A stretch of 64,000 nt of DNA from Periplaneta americana (lineage: Eukaryota; Arthropoda; Insecta; Blattodea; Blattidae): positions 21,795,708 through 21,859,707 of the forward strand of contig NC_091120.1 of NCBI RefSeq assembly GCF_040183065.1, read 5' to 3'. This document shows, in pieces, positions 11,518-21,815 of this stretch (within the stretch, counting starts at the first letter, position 1; every line of letters starts with the position of its first letter). A program made the position numbers and the translations under genes. The notes beneath the pieces are model-generated. The model was not told the DNA's origin, made no database searches, and was given only the letters and a program-made list of their open reading frames with translations.

Positions 11518-12403
11518 TTACTTACTTACTGGCTTTTAAGGAACCCGGAGGTTCATTGCCGCCCTCACATAAGCCCGCCAATGGTCCCTATCCAGAGCAA
11601 GATTAATGTTATGTTTTATTTAACGACGCTCGCAACTGCAGAGGTTATATCAGCGTCGCCGGATGTGCCGGAATTTTGTCCCGCAGGAGTTCTTTTACAT
11701 ACCAGTAAATCTACTGACATGAGCTTGTCGCATTTAAGCACACTTAAATGTCATCGACCTGGCCCGGGATCAAATCCGCAACCTTGGGCATAGAAGGCCA
11801 GCTGAGCAAGATTAATCCTTTCTCTATAATCATATCCCACCTCCCTCAAATCCATTTTAATATTATCTTCCCATCTACGTCTCGGCCTCCCTAAAGGTCT
11901 TTTTCCCTCAGGCCTCCCAACTAACACTCTATATGCATTTCTGGGCTCGCCCATACGTGCTACATGCCCTGCCCATCTCAAACGTCTGGATTTAATGTTC
12001 CTAATTATCTCAGGTGAAGAATACAATGCGTGCAGTTGTGTTCTGTAACTTTATCCATTCTTCTGTAACTTCATCCCTCTTAGCCCCAAATATTTTCCTA
12101 AGCACCTTATTCTCAAACACCCTTAACCTATGTTCCTCTCTCAAAGTGAGAGTCCAAGTTCCACAATCATACAGAACCGGTAATATATCTGTTTTATAAA
12201 TTATAACTTTCACATTTTTTGACAGCAGAGTGGATGATAAAAGCTTTTCAACCGAATAATAATAGGCATTTCCCATATTTATTCTGTGTTTAATTTCCTC
12301 CCGAGTATAATTTATACTTGTTACTGTTGCTCCAAGATATTTTAACTTTTCCACCGCTTCAAAAGATAAATTTCCAATTTTTATATTTCCATTTCGTACA
12401 ATA
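11518..12403 (-). mobile_element. GTAAG-tail LINE fragment, copy 3, with 12-bp TSD
   Basis: Minus-strand 5'-truncated LINE encoding the post-catalytic part of a reverse transcriptase. Blocks in order are NGNIKIGNLSFEAVEKLKYL, REEIKHRINMG, CGTWTLTLREEHRLRVFENK, IFGAKRDEVTEEW, RRLRWAGHVARMGE and GRPRRRWEDNIKMDLREVGY. The tail is (GTAA)n at the left end. The 12-bp TSD GATAATCGTAAC lies at 11506-11517 and 12404-12415. A SINE (11608-11803) is inserted near its 3' end. Small frameshifts remain near 12020, so it is dead. Confidence 0.93.
11608..11803 (-). mobile_element. tRNA-derived SINE nested in LINE copy 3
   Basis: Minus-strand SINE of 196 bp. Its head contains GCGGATTTGATCCCGGGCC (B-box-like) and its 3' end is GCGTCGTTAAATAAAACATA. 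It is flanked by the 13-bp TSD GAGCAAGATTAAT (11595-11607 and 11804-11816). That duplication is a single-copy stretch in sister LINE copies, which confirms the insertion. Confidence 0.93.
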
Positions 12404-12415
12404 GATAATCGTAAC

Positions 12416-13331
12416 AACCGCAAAAATAAAAAAGCAACACTAACGGCAACCAATAGTTATGAAATACATTCACTATGTACAGCCTTAGATACAAAAATGG
12501 CCGCTCTCCTGTAGCGTGAATTTGTCCAAGTCCACTTTGGGCAGCGCCTGGCTCACACGACTAGGGAAAGGATATTCATTTTGCATTTAATGTATTCCTT
12601 GAATATATCTTCGTTAGACATTATTCATAACACCTGAGCTATAAACAGACAGAAAAAGCAACAAACTAGCAAACAAAGGAAAAACAGAGCGGAGTCGTGC
12701 ATAACAAATTCTTGCGAAGGGAACTTAGCGTATGGCAGCAGGTCATTTTTTTTGTAAGACTTTACACAGATGTAAAGATATCTTTTCTCAGAAATACTAA
12801 TTTCAATCTTCAAATCTTATTTACGGAAAACAAAAACGATGCGTAATGTTCATCCAAACCCTCTTCATTTCTTCGCTCCATACACGCATTGTTTAAAAAA
12901 TGGATTGCTCACGGAATAATCAAATGCTTTATCCATTACAATGGTTATGATATCATCACGTTCTGCTTTCCTTTTTTAGTTATTCCTCCGTGTTTATTCC
13001 GTCTTCACGCACATGCAACAGTCATGCATTCGCTATAGTGCACTGTATTTCAGATATATAATTCCCACACGAGTAGCTGCCCTTCAGTAAGGGTTGCCAA
13101 AAGACAGCATATTAAACAAAAATAAAAATTTGTATTATCAATATTATGATCATTATTTTCAAAAGGAAGCTACTCTTGGGAAGGTACAATTTTATTGTCT
13201 GCATAAACAATTATAACTTATTTCTCGAATTATTAACCAGTATATTTAATTTTAATCCATTTTTTAGCTTCCTAATGAAAGAATACACAGTATATTACCA
13301 TCATTGCATTTCGCCACTTTTCTCAATGAAA
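12416..13331. other. no gene or element recognised
   Basis: AT-rich, with scattered T-rich tracts. Nothing supportable on either strand. Confidence 0.4.
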
Positions 13332-13381
13332 CATGATAAATCTTGTAACGTTAATTTGAATAATTTCAAGGGAAAAATTGT

Positions 13382-13453
13382 TCCGGGGCCGAGCATCAAA
13401 CCCGGGACCTTTGGTTAATCGTACCAACGCTCTACCAACTGAGCTACCCGGGA
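13382..13453 (-). repeat. tRNA-like cassette 1a (type 1)
   Basis: A 72-nt cloverleaf-capable sequence. D arm GTAGCTCAGTTGGTAGAGC (A-box match) and T arm with GGGTTTGATGC (B-box-like, one change). The anticodon stem is TTGGT/ACCAA, with a base change in its loop relative to the other two cassettes. It lies in the left arm, antisense to them. Confidence 0.8.
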
Positions 13454-13625
13454 ACTCTATCAGACACCGATCCAATTTTTTCCCTCTATATCCACAGACC
13501 TCAAATGGGCTGACAATCGTCAAGCAACCAACATTGAGTGCACACTAACTCTGTGTGACTTAAATTGTGGTTTTCTGTTAACGAACAGTGACGTGTATTA
13601 TGCAAATCAAGGTGTCTGGTAGAGT

Positions 13626-13697
13626 TCCCGGGTATGTCAGTTGGTAGAGCGTTGGTACGTTTAACCAAAGGTCCCGGGTTCGATACCCGGCCCCGGA
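13626..13697 (+). repeat. tRNA-like cassette 1b (type 1, spacer)
   Basis: Acceptor strands TCCCGGG and CCCCGGA (one mismatch), and anticodon arm TTGGT-ACGTTTA-ACCAA whose loop would present GTT with C instead of the universal U at position 33. T arm CCGGG-TTCGATA-CCCGG. It is followed at once by CAATTTTTCCC, a T5 run suited to Pol III termination. The D arm is altered (ATGTCAGTTGG), so the A box is weaker. Confidence 0.8.
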
Positions 13698-13909
13698 ACA
13701 ATTTTTCCCTCGAAATTATTCAAATTAACTTTACAGGGAGTTATACCTGAAAGCTTGATTTGCATAATACACGTCACTGTTCGTTAACAGAAAACCACAA
13801 TTTAAGTCACACAGTTAGTGTGCACTCAATGTTGGTTGCTTGACGATTGTCAGCCCACTTTGAGGTCTGTGGATATAGAGGGAAAAATTGGATCGGTGTC
13901 TGGTAGAGT

Positions 13910-13981
13910 TCACGGGTAGCTCAATTGGTAGGGCGTTGGTACGTTTAACCAAAGGTCCCGGGTTCGATGCCCGGCCCCGGA
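13910..13981 (+). repeat. tRNA-like cassette 1c (type 1, right arm)
   Basis: Same cloverleaf as 1b with D arm GTAGCTCAATTGGTAGGGC, loop ACGTTTA and T arm CCGGG-TTCGATG-CCCGG, followed by CAATTTTTCCC. Not called a functional tRNA: position 33 is C, the acceptor stem has a mismatch, and it sits in a mobile repeat. Confidence 0.8.
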
Positions 13982-14017
13982 ACAATTTTTCCCTAGAAAT
14001 TATTCATGATAAATCTT

Positions 14018-14335
14018 TATAAAATCTTTAATTCCTTCGTACCAATTGTACAAACCACACAAATTGGTTACAGCAAGCGGATATTACAATTATTGGTGAG
14101 TATTAATACAGAAACTCAAAACAAGAAGGAATATTTGTAATAATTTTATTTTGATCACTTGTGTTGTCTCTGATCGTGCTGATGTCACTTCAGTCCCTCT
14201 GGCTGATCATACAGTGTCATGTCAGAAAACTCCCAACTTGATATAAACCACGGTGTGATGTTTTTGGGCGGAAGGAAAATTTTGCATAATATCAATGTAG
14301 AACAAACATCAAACGCTTCAGAGCTACGTATCGGC
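14018..14335. other. nothing recognised
   Basis: Short unique-looking stretch between the tRNA-cassette palindrome and a SINE remnant. Confidence 0.4.
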
Positions 14336-14339
14336 CCAT

Positions 14340-14500
14340 CACCAGGATAGGTATAAGATTCGTTACCAAGGGCTATTCTGCGAGCCCAGGTTCAAATCCT
14401 GGTTGGAGTTTTCCGAGGTTTTCTCTCAATCAATTGAAGCAAAATTGCTCCGTATCGTTCGGCGTTGGACCTCGGACTCATTTCGCAATCATTAATATGT
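14340..14500 (+). mobile_element. decayed tRNA-derived SINE
   Basis: Contains a B-box-like stretch AGGTTCAAATCCTGG followed by the SINE body GGAGTTTTCCGAGGTTTTCT and GGCGTTGGACCTCGGACTCA. These resemble the bodies of the SINEs at 15367, 23318 and 24901. The 5' tRNA part is eroded and no TSD was found. Confidence 0.65.
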
Positions 14501-15355
14501 TTGTTCTTGCACTGAGTTTGTGTGGTTTGACAACTGTACGAAAACTTTTCCAACCTTAACTACTGCGCATGATCAGCGATCTCTGCACGAATGCTCATGT
14601 ACTGTAAAATAATTTACTAATTTAAAATATTAAAAATGTAATTTCACAGTATATTTTAATAATCAAATATAGATAAGCATGGAAACATAAAATATTAATA
14701 CAAAAAGTACGTGAGTGCCATTCCAGTGGATAAAAGCAAAGCACAACTATCTTAATGTGCATGCGTCATTGTGGTTTGCGATGAGTTTGCACTTGATCTG
14801 CAAATTTTCCTGACTGTCAGGAAATGGTTTGATTTGCTGCAAGAACGCGTGACTTTAATCAGCAAGTAGTCAAAAGAGTTTGAAGTTATCACTGCATGAA
14901 CAGTAAAGTCGATGTGCGCATGCTCATGACGATTGCAAACTGCTGCAGAAACAAACCTATTCCCAACTTCATCTATCATTCAATAGTTTCAGGTCAATAC
15001 AAGATGCAGCAGGATGTAGTACCGTTGACCTGCATACAGATGGCACTGTTCTGAGGCTCAGGAACGTTAATCGTGGACTCTGTTGAAACTGAGAAAAGTT
15101 CAATCACGATACTTGAGGAATACGGTCCTACGGACCTAACAATCATCCCTACGAAAAGAGTAAGACCTTCGGGCCCCTCCTCCGTAAAAGCGAGAAGGAT
15201 CATTTTTCAGGACTATGTTGCATCCGATCCAAAAAAAAAAATTACTCTCTAGGAGAGAGAAGGAATGGGAAACCTACCAACTGAATCCATTACCAATAGT
15301 TGTATGCGACGATATAACTGCATCCCAATTACGGCTACTTCCACGTTAAAATACT
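14501..15355. other. no gene recognised
   Basis: AT-rich on the left; 14750-15200 is of more balanced composition. Minus-strand open frames at 14752-14979 and 14994-15203 carry no recognisable domain. Confidence 0.4.
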
Positions 15356-15366
15356 ACAATGATATT

Positions 15367-15619
15367 TTTTTAGTAGGTTATTTTACGACGCCTTATCAAC
15401 ATCTTTGGTTATTTAGCGTCTGAATGAGATGAAGGTGATAATGCCGGTGAAATGAGTCCGGGGTCCAGCACCGAAAGTTACCCAGCATTTGCTCATATTG
15501 GGCTGAGGGAAAACCCCGGAAAAAAACCTCAACCAAGTAATTTGCCCCAACCGGGAATCGAACCCGGGCCACCTGGTTTCGCAGCCAGACGCGCTGACCG
15601 TTACTCCACGGGTGTGGAC
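15367..15619 (-). mobile_element. tRNA-Arg-like SINE, copy 1, 11-bp TSD
   Basis: Minus-strand SINE: tRNA-like head (GTGGAGTAACGGTCAGCGCG, anticodon loop CTGCGAA, B box GGTTCGATTCC), then a body ending at the left with the GGTTATTTTACGACG side. Flanked by ACAATGATATT at 15356-15366 and 15620-15630. Copies of the same family lie at 23318 and 25243. Confidence 0.92.
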
Positions 15620-15630
15620 ACAATGATATT

Positions 15631-15984
15631 GAGAGAGGCAGAGAGAGATAGAACGTTTTTAGACATTTTTCAACACTGAAGGTAAGACTGAAGGCAAATC
15701 TTGAAGAAATGTATTCTTTCCTTCCTAGCTAACCTTATTTCCACATTTACATAATTCGCTTGACGCAAATTTTGCCGAATCTAATGTTCAATATACACTG
15801 CGTAAAGGTATCAGAATGTATGAGTGATCTATAGCTGTTTTTATGTATACAGTGTGTTACCTAGTAATGTGGGAAATCTTTGGGAAATGAATAGAAAGAA
15901 GACCCAAAAACAAGCAAAAAAAATCATGTAAATTTAATAGTCAAACGCTTTTTGATTTTTAATTAAAGGTACTTTTTTAGTTCA
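15631..15984. other. nothing recognised
   Basis: AT-rich spacer between a SINE and family S copy 2. Confidence 0.4.
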
Positions 15985-16056
15985 TTTGAGGTTCTGACTG
16001 ATATGTACATCTATTATCAGACAGTACATCTCACTTTATATGTGTCAAAGAACAAT

Positions 16057-16903
16057 TTTATTGAGCCGTTCAGAGCAGAAGTGGTTTAAGTCAAAAATGG
16101 GTAATGAGGGTTAAAGTAAACATTCTGTAAAATACAGCACAAAGTAGCAATTAATATTAAATTTATTTACGGTCTTACTAATAAAAACTCTATATACAGA
16201 CGTTTAACTGTCTTATACTTATACAATGAGTAGCTCGTTTATAAGTCGTGTGTAAATTCCTTACTAATAATCACTACATACGTCGTGTATAACAGTATAA
16301 CTGTTACACAGCTACGTCATAGTTTCGTCATTACTTCGTTACGAAAGGTAATAGAATATCTGAGGTTCTCTATTGGATCCGGTAGAGCGCTCTAGTGTGG
16401 CATGTTAAATATCGATAGTACAACTAGCTCTAATCGATTACCACACTACATTTTGGTCAAAGAGTACAAGCCACAGCAATATTATTATAATAATTCTATG
16501 ATCTTTGGTTTGTTTTCTGTGGTTACAAGGTAAACATCATCATAAAATGACGGTCGTTACGAACAGCTGTTAAAGGGGCGGCCATTTTTTCCCTATATAC
16601 AACAGTTAAACAAGGGGTTTCGTGTATATAAGTACTGCAAAGCAATTCCTATTGTATAGTTACAGCCTGTTTATACGTCCATAGCTTATTCACGGTTTAT
16701 TAGTAACGTTTTCTGTCTCAACTCTGCATAAGTCTCGTATAAAAACTATACAAGGTTTATTAGTAAGACTGTTAAACTATTAGTAGTGAGTGGATAGCAA
16801 GAGGGACATATTAATTGCTAATTTGCCCTGTATTTTACAGAATTTTTACTTTAAACCTCATTACCTAATTTTGGCTTACACCACTTCTGCTCTGAAAGGC
16901 TCA
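16057..16903. mobile_element. foldback element in family S copy 2, itself interrupted
   Basis: Long inverted arms of about 100 bp: left 16057-16156 (TTGAGCCGTTCAGAGCAGAA...) and right 16808-16903 (complement; ATATTAATTGCTAATTTG ... CTCTGAAAGGCTCA). They share ACAGAA/TTCTGT, GTAATGAGG and AGCAATTAATAT blocks with about 85% identity. It lies precisely at AACAAT/ATTGTT, the same palindromic site used by the unrelated insert at 4276. The TIR element at 16172-16769 occupies its centre. Confidence 0.8.
16172..16769. mobile_element. GTCTTACTAATAAA TIR element, copy 1
   Basis: Begins GTCTTACTAATAAAAACTCT and ends TTTATTAGTAAGAC, a 14-bp inverted end (1 mismatch if extended outwards). The interior holds further inverted tracts (TATACAAGG, TATATACAGACG) and no open frame. 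A second copy at 19507-20063 is about 95% alike, minus a deletion of about 40 bp near 16440-16480. Non-autonomous DNA transposon; superfamily unknown. Confidence 0.85.
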
Positions 16904-17104
16904 ATTGTTCGTATGCATCTTTAGTCTGAGCAGTGTAATATGTAGCTAGTCGCGATGTATGCAATGGAAGGGTATAGGAACTGGCCATCCTACTCCAATA
17001 TCTCCTGGCTTATTTGCCTCATAAGTGATGTCTTATTGGTGTCATGAGATTCCAACCTGTCCTCAGACAGTTGACTAAGAACAGCATGTTTGCTTACAAA
17101 ATCT

Positions 17105-17480
17105 TTGTTTACAAAGTTCATGCATAATTCTACAGACAGTGCTCAAAGTGGCCACCATGAGTCTGATCCAGGGTTCTGGTTTCTAAGCGCCGAATCATGG
17201 ATTGCCTTGCTCACTTTCATATTCCCGGTGTCTGCTCACATCCCTCTATAACACGCTGGCGAAGACGTTCAACGTTCTCAATAGGTCTTGAATACACAAT
17301 TGCTTTAAATATCCCATAAATAAAAATCCAATGGATTGAGGTCAGAGGAACGAGCAAGCCAGGGTGCTTGTTCTCCACGACTTAACCATTCATTTGGGAA
17401 TCGCTGACTTTTAGAGTCGTTCTAGCAGCAAAAGAAAAATGTGTAGTGCTCTGTCATACATCTCGAAGCTTCAGTTGCAG
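17105..17480 (-). pseudogene. Tc1/mariner-superfamily transposase C-terminal remnant
   Basis: Minus-strand pieces read DLTPLDFFLWGYLK..YSRPIENVERLRQRV..., then RQSMIRRLETRT..HGGHFEHLL-like. This is the C-terminal third of an IS630/Tc1-type transposase common in insects. Stops and frameshifts are present and the N-terminal part is missing. Confidence 0.7.
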
Positions 17481-17699
17481 GTGGTAATATTGAGTAGGCC
17501 TATATCATCTTTTTTAAAAGGCCTAAGAATTTAATAAACATAACCCACTAATGCAAGAACTAAAGCGTATGAAATTAAATATATCTGTAATAATTGAAAA
17601 ACAAAGGGACATTGACTATATATTTAGATGAAATGTTTTGCTTATCTATCCATTCACAAAGTTTTCCTCACATTAGTTAACATCCTGTATAATATTAGT

Positions 17700-18706
17700 C
17701 TCAATAACATACAGCAGAGTCCGTATAGGCCAGTTTCTGTTAGATGCTTTTCCAATTTACTGCGGGCTAAAGCAAGGAGATGTACTATCACCTTTACTTT
17801 TTAATTTGCTCTAGAATATGCCATTAGGAAAGTCCAGGATAACACAGAGGGTTTGGAATTGAACGGATTGCATCAGCTGCTTGTCTATGCGGATGACGTG
17901 AATATGTTAGGAGAAAATCCACAACCTATTAGGAAAAACACGGGAATTTCACTTGAAGCAAGAAAAACAGATAGGTTTCGAAGTAAATCAAAAAAGACAA
18001 AGTATATGATTATATCTTGTGACCAGAATATTGTATACAATGGAAATATAAAAACTGGAAATTTATCCCTGAAAGAGGTGGAAAAATTAAAATATCTTGG
18101 ATCAACAGTAACAAATATAAATGACACTCGGGAAGAAATTAAACGCAGAATAAATGTGGGGAAAACTCTGTTACTATTCGGTTGTGAAGCTTCTTCAGTC
18201 ACCCAATCTGCTCTCAAAAAAGCTAAAAGTTAGAATTTATAAAACAGTTATATTACTGATTGTCCTGTATGTTGTGAAACTTGGATTCTCACTATGGGAG
18301 AGAAACAGAGGATAAAGGGGTTTGTGAATAAGGTTTAGGAAAGTATTTGGGGTTAAGAGGGATGAAGTTACAGGAGAAGGGAGAAAGTTACACAACACAG
18401 AACTGCACGCATTGTATTCCTCACCTGACATAATTAGGAACATTAAATCCAGACATTTGAAATGGGCAGAGCATGTAGCACGTATGGACGAATCCAGAAA
18501 TGCAGTGTTAGTTGTAAGGCAGGAGGGAAAAAGACTTTGGGGAGGCCGAGACGTAGATGGGAAGATAATATTAAATTGGATTTGAGGGAGGTGAGATAAC
18601 ATGGTAGAGACTGAAAAATCTTGCTCAGGATAGGGACCGATGGCGGGCTTATGTGAGGATGGCAATGAACCTTCGGGTTCCTCAAAAGCCGTAAGTAAAT
18701 AAGTAT
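17700..18706 (+). mobile_element. GTAAG-tail LINE fragment, copy 4, retains RT YADD
   Basis: Longest family copy in the window. It encodes part of the RT palm ([44 protein letters not shown]). The post-RT region ([31 protein letters not shown]) and C-terminal blocks follow, ending at about 18690 in AAAAGCCGTAAGTAAATAAG. The YADD box is the polymerase catalytic motif. Stops (such as after LLFNLL) and frameshifts at 18175-18240 disable it. No clean TSD was found. Confidence 0.9.
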
Positions 18707-19506
18707 ATTATTCTCAACTGCTACCTAATGAGTTACTCAAGATTCTTTTCTTGTCCTATATTTTTCTCATGATCTTTTCAAATTTCCTAACTTTCGAAGG
18801 AAAGTTTTTCGTTTGGGGCATACTTCGGCACTTAAAAACTATTGATCTGAAGTAAATAAGCTACTACATTGTAGCCTATTTTGTCATTATTACTTGTGTA
18901 CTGCGTAATCGTTACTGACCATCCGAGTGTGTGGTTTGCGTATGTGTAAGGACAGCAAATTACTTTTTAAGTAAAAAAAATTGCTGCATTTTATATGCAT
19001 AACTACTGAATAAATTAACTTTTAAAACGAGGAGAGGATAAGAAATTCTCGAATTCGTCGAAAATTGTCTATCCCTAGTATGCGAGATGTGAAACGGTGT
19101 GAGCAGGTAATCAATCAGTGACAATTTTCCAACAATTACACAAGAATCTATCAACTTAAATACTCTCCAAAATCATTAAACTTATCGTCTTCAATTTACA
19201 CGTCACGAATTTGGCCTGCCGCCTGTCCGATTACAAGATGATACTGTTCTTTTTGAACAGAATTTAGAGAATTAACAATATTTCTCAAATCGACAATTTT
19301 AATTTCCCTTAATTATGTATAAAGTGTAGGGAACATAAAACTATATCTGGGTAACTACTCATTACATCACCATTATGAGTGTCAAACAACAGAACTAACA
19401 ATATCAAGAACTGGCATAATTTAATGACCCACAACACCGATTCGGCACGCCAATCTGCTCCCATTAAAAGTTTATTTGCACGTTCTTGTAAATAAAGACT
19501 ACTACG
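18707..19506. other. nothing recognised
   Basis: AT-rich, no recognisable coding or repeat signature. Confidence 0.4.
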
Positions 19507-20063
19507 GTCTTACTAATAAAAACTCTGTATACAGACGTTTAACTGTCTTATACAATGAGTAGCTCGTTTATAAGTCGTGTGTAAATTCCTTACTAATAAT
19601 CACTACATACGTCGTGTATAACAGTATAACTGTTACACAGCTACGTCATAGTTTCGTCATTACTTCGTTACGAAAGGTAATAGAATATCTGAGGTTCTCT
19701 ATTGCATCCGGTAGAGCGCTCTAGTGTGGCGTGTTAAATATCGATAGTACAACTGGCTCTAATCGATTACTATATTATTCTAATAATTCTATGATCTTTG
19801 GTTTGTTCTTCTGTGGTTACAAGGTAACCATCATCATAAAATGACAGTCGATACGAACAGCTGTTAGAGGGGCGGCCATTTTTTTGCTATATACAACGCT
19901 TAAACAAGGGGTTTCGTGTATATAACTACTGCAAAGCAATTCCCATTGTATAGTTACAGCCTGTTCATACGTCCATAGCTTATTCATGGTTTATTAGTAA
20001 CGTTTTCTGTCTCAACTCTGCATAAGTCTCGTATAAAAACTATACACGGTTTATCAGTAAGAC
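19507..20063. mobile_element. GTCTTACTAATAAA TIR element, copy 2
   Basis: Same orientation and ends as the copy at 16172 (left GTCTTACTAATAAAAACTCT, right TTTATCAGTAAGAC). Lacks about 40 bp after GCTCTAATCGATTAC that copy 1 has. Non-coding. Confidence 0.88.
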
Positions 20064-20846
20064 TGTTAACAAATAATAACTCGTTACATTTCAGGAACTG
20101 AACATATAAAACAGAAGAAAAATCCTACGTTACACCATAACTGTGAGTCAAACAAGAGACCTAGGCTACCATTATCTATTTTCTTGGACCAGATATTTGC
20201 ACCATTCCGTCCTCACTATTTTGAAATTATGGACCAATAGACTTCTTGATCAAGTGGTGAACATGCTTAGTCCACACAGTAATATATATTATATTATGCT
20301 CAATCCTCAGGCACGAGAGACTATTACTGCCCAGTAGAATCGAATCCGGATTTGTAGCTGGAAGAAACGCCACCGCTTGAATATATACATTCAAGAACAC
20401 CGAATATTCAATACAGCTGTGGAGAGTGCACTATCAGCAAAATATTGTTTCGGTTCACGCCGAGCAAAACAGCTGAGCTCTGTGATAACAGTTCCACTAC
20501 TACAGCAGTCACTTTATCTTATTATAGCTTGGCAGAAGAGGCAAAATGCTTAGCTGTAGAAAAATTACGAGCGATCGATCGTGGAAGTGTGCTGACGACC
20601 GCCTCTCTTTTGAACTTTATTGTTCAGTTTTCCTTCGCAACCTTTCAAATCAGCTGATGTTACACAATATGGGAAAGGTGCAGATAACGAAGCTGACTTC
20701 TATTTTTTCATGAAGCATACAATACCGCATATTTTGATAGTAAACTTCGTTTCCGGAAGGATGTTGTACTTACATTTTCATGAAGCACACAACACACAAA
20801 CTTTGTCTTTGAAAGGCAGGTACGTACAATACAGTACAGTAAAGTT
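20064..20846. other. no gene recognised
   Basis: Mixed composition. Open frames at 20445-20657 and 20620-20862 have no recognisable domain. TTTTCATGAAGCA(T/C)ACAA occurs twice (about 20707 and 20777). Confidence 0.4.
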
Positions 20847-20955
20847 GTTGTTTGTTGTTTAGTCAACTGTCCGAAGGCAGGTCTGAACCTCATACGTGAT
20901 ACCAACAAGGCACCACTTATGAGGCAACTAGGCCAGGAGATATGGGATAGGGTGG
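20847..20955 (+). repeat. SINE-like family S, partial copy 3
   Basis: Begins TTGTTTAGTCAACTGTCCGA and ends GGCAACTAGGCCAGGAG plus about 15 bp, directly abutting a tRNA-like cassette. It provides the intact TCACGTATGAGGTTCA reference for the insertion at 41773. Confidence 0.85.
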
Positions 20956-20959
20956 CGGG

Positions 20960-21035
20960 TCTCGACATAGCTCAGATGGAAAGAGCGCTCAGTGCGCAAA
21001 GCTGAGAGGTCCTGGGTTCGATTCCCTGTGCCAGA
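20960..21035 (+). repeat. solitary tRNA-like cassette
   Basis: ATAGCTCAGATGGAAAGAGC (A box), GGGTTCGATTCCC (B box), then TGCCAGAACGAATTTTTCTC. The last part matches the post-tRNA T5 motif of the palindromic elements. The anticodon stem is irregular, so this is not called a tRNA gene. Confidence 0.7.
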
Positions 21036-21354
21036 ACGAATTTTTCTCCGATAACAGATATCTATATGTATGACTACATAGAGTCATTGATTATTCGATT
21101 AAGAGGGCGAGATCCTCATATATGAATATGAAGTAGGCCTACAAAGACAAAATATGCCGGTGTGAACTGTGGGAAACACTCAAGATGCACATGATGAAAA
21201 CCGTCGGCAGTACTTGACGATTAGTAAATTTTGGGATCTGTATCTGCTTGGTGAGTAGCTAAGCAACACGCGAAAACATTGTGTGGTTTCGGCGTTTCAT
21301 TCCAAAGGATAGAAGAAATGAAGACAAAATATGAAGAGCTCGAATGAATTGCCG

Positions 21355-21815
21355 CAAGTAGTGCCGCACATAGAACCCGTGACCTTTGCTTGGGCACGCC
21401 AACGCTCTACCGACTGAGCTACATAGAAAATCTACCAGACTCCGGCTCAATTATTCCCTTTTTTAACAACACATACCTCAAGAGGATTGACAATATATTA
21501 GAGACAATTTTTCCTTTGAAATTATTCAAGTCAGCTTTACAATGTTACTATTCGTTAACAGAATAACCATAAATTTAAGCCACATAGAAAGTGTGCACTC
21601 AATGTTGGATCTCTGACGTCCACTTCAGGTATGTGGATAAAAAGGGAATAACTGAGCCGGGGTCTAGTAGAGTTCCTGGGTAGTTCAGTCGGTAGAGCGT
21701 CGACACGCTCAGCCAAAGGTCCCGGGTTCGATGCCCGAGCCCGGAACAATTTTTCTCTTGAAATTATTGACGTCAGCTTTACAGGGAGTTATACCTGAAA
21801 GCCAGATTTGTATAA
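21355..21815. mobile_element. tRNA-cassette palindrome, type 1, decayed copy
   Basis: Same sequence family and order as 13345-14004. A minus-strand cassette at about 21360-21428 is followed by body (rc) at about 21429-21510. Next come a tail without cassette (AATTTTTCCTTTGAAATTAT), then the body (TGTGCACTCAATGTTGGATC), then the plus cassette 21674-21745 and tail up to TTATACCTGAAAGCC. The central cassette has been lost and the arms have diverged. No TSD is readable. Confidence 0.8.
21674..21745 (+). repeat. tRNA-like cassette of the decayed palindrome
   Basis: TAGTTCAGTCGGTAGAGCG (A-box-like), GGGTTCGATGCCC (B box) and CAATTTTTCTC immediately downstream. The anticodon arm has drifted from the 13.6-kb cassettes. 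Confidence 0.75.

Larger units (their letters stand above)
13345..14004. mobile_element. tRNA-cassette palindrome, type 1, complete with 13-bp TSD
   Basis: A 660-bp composite. The left arm (13359-13610) and right arm (13755-14004) are near-perfect inverted repeats of about 250 bp. Each arm holds one tRNA-like cassette plus a body of about 130 bp. The spacer (13611-13754) holds a third cassette in + orientation. The whole is flanked by the direct duplication CATGATAAATCTT (13332-13344 and 14005-14017), so it appears to have inserted as a unit. No protein is encoded. I do not recognise this layout as a named element family; a foldback derivative of a tandem SINE is the plainest alternative. Confidence 0.9.
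15985..17100 (-). repeat. SINE-like family S, copy 2 (nested host)
   Basis: Family S sequence appears at 15985-16056 (GAGGTTCTGACTGATATGTA; ATTATCAGACAGTACATCTC) and resumes at 16904-17100 (GCGATGTATGCAATGG; CTCAGACAGTTGACTAAG). The middle, 16057-16903, is a palindromic element that itself hosts another TIR element. This copy also supplies the intact sequence CAGACAGT that is duplicated around the hAT-like insertion at 39644. Confidence 0.8.

Noticed and set aside
13910..13981. tRNA gene (anticodon GTT by position)
   Set aside because: Acceptor mismatch, C at position 33, and a place inside a transposed repeat.
15452..15679. Open frame through the SINE at 15367 (and the similar frame at 23411)
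   Set aside because: It is the antisense reading of a tRNA-derived SINE; similar frames recur only because the SINE recurs.
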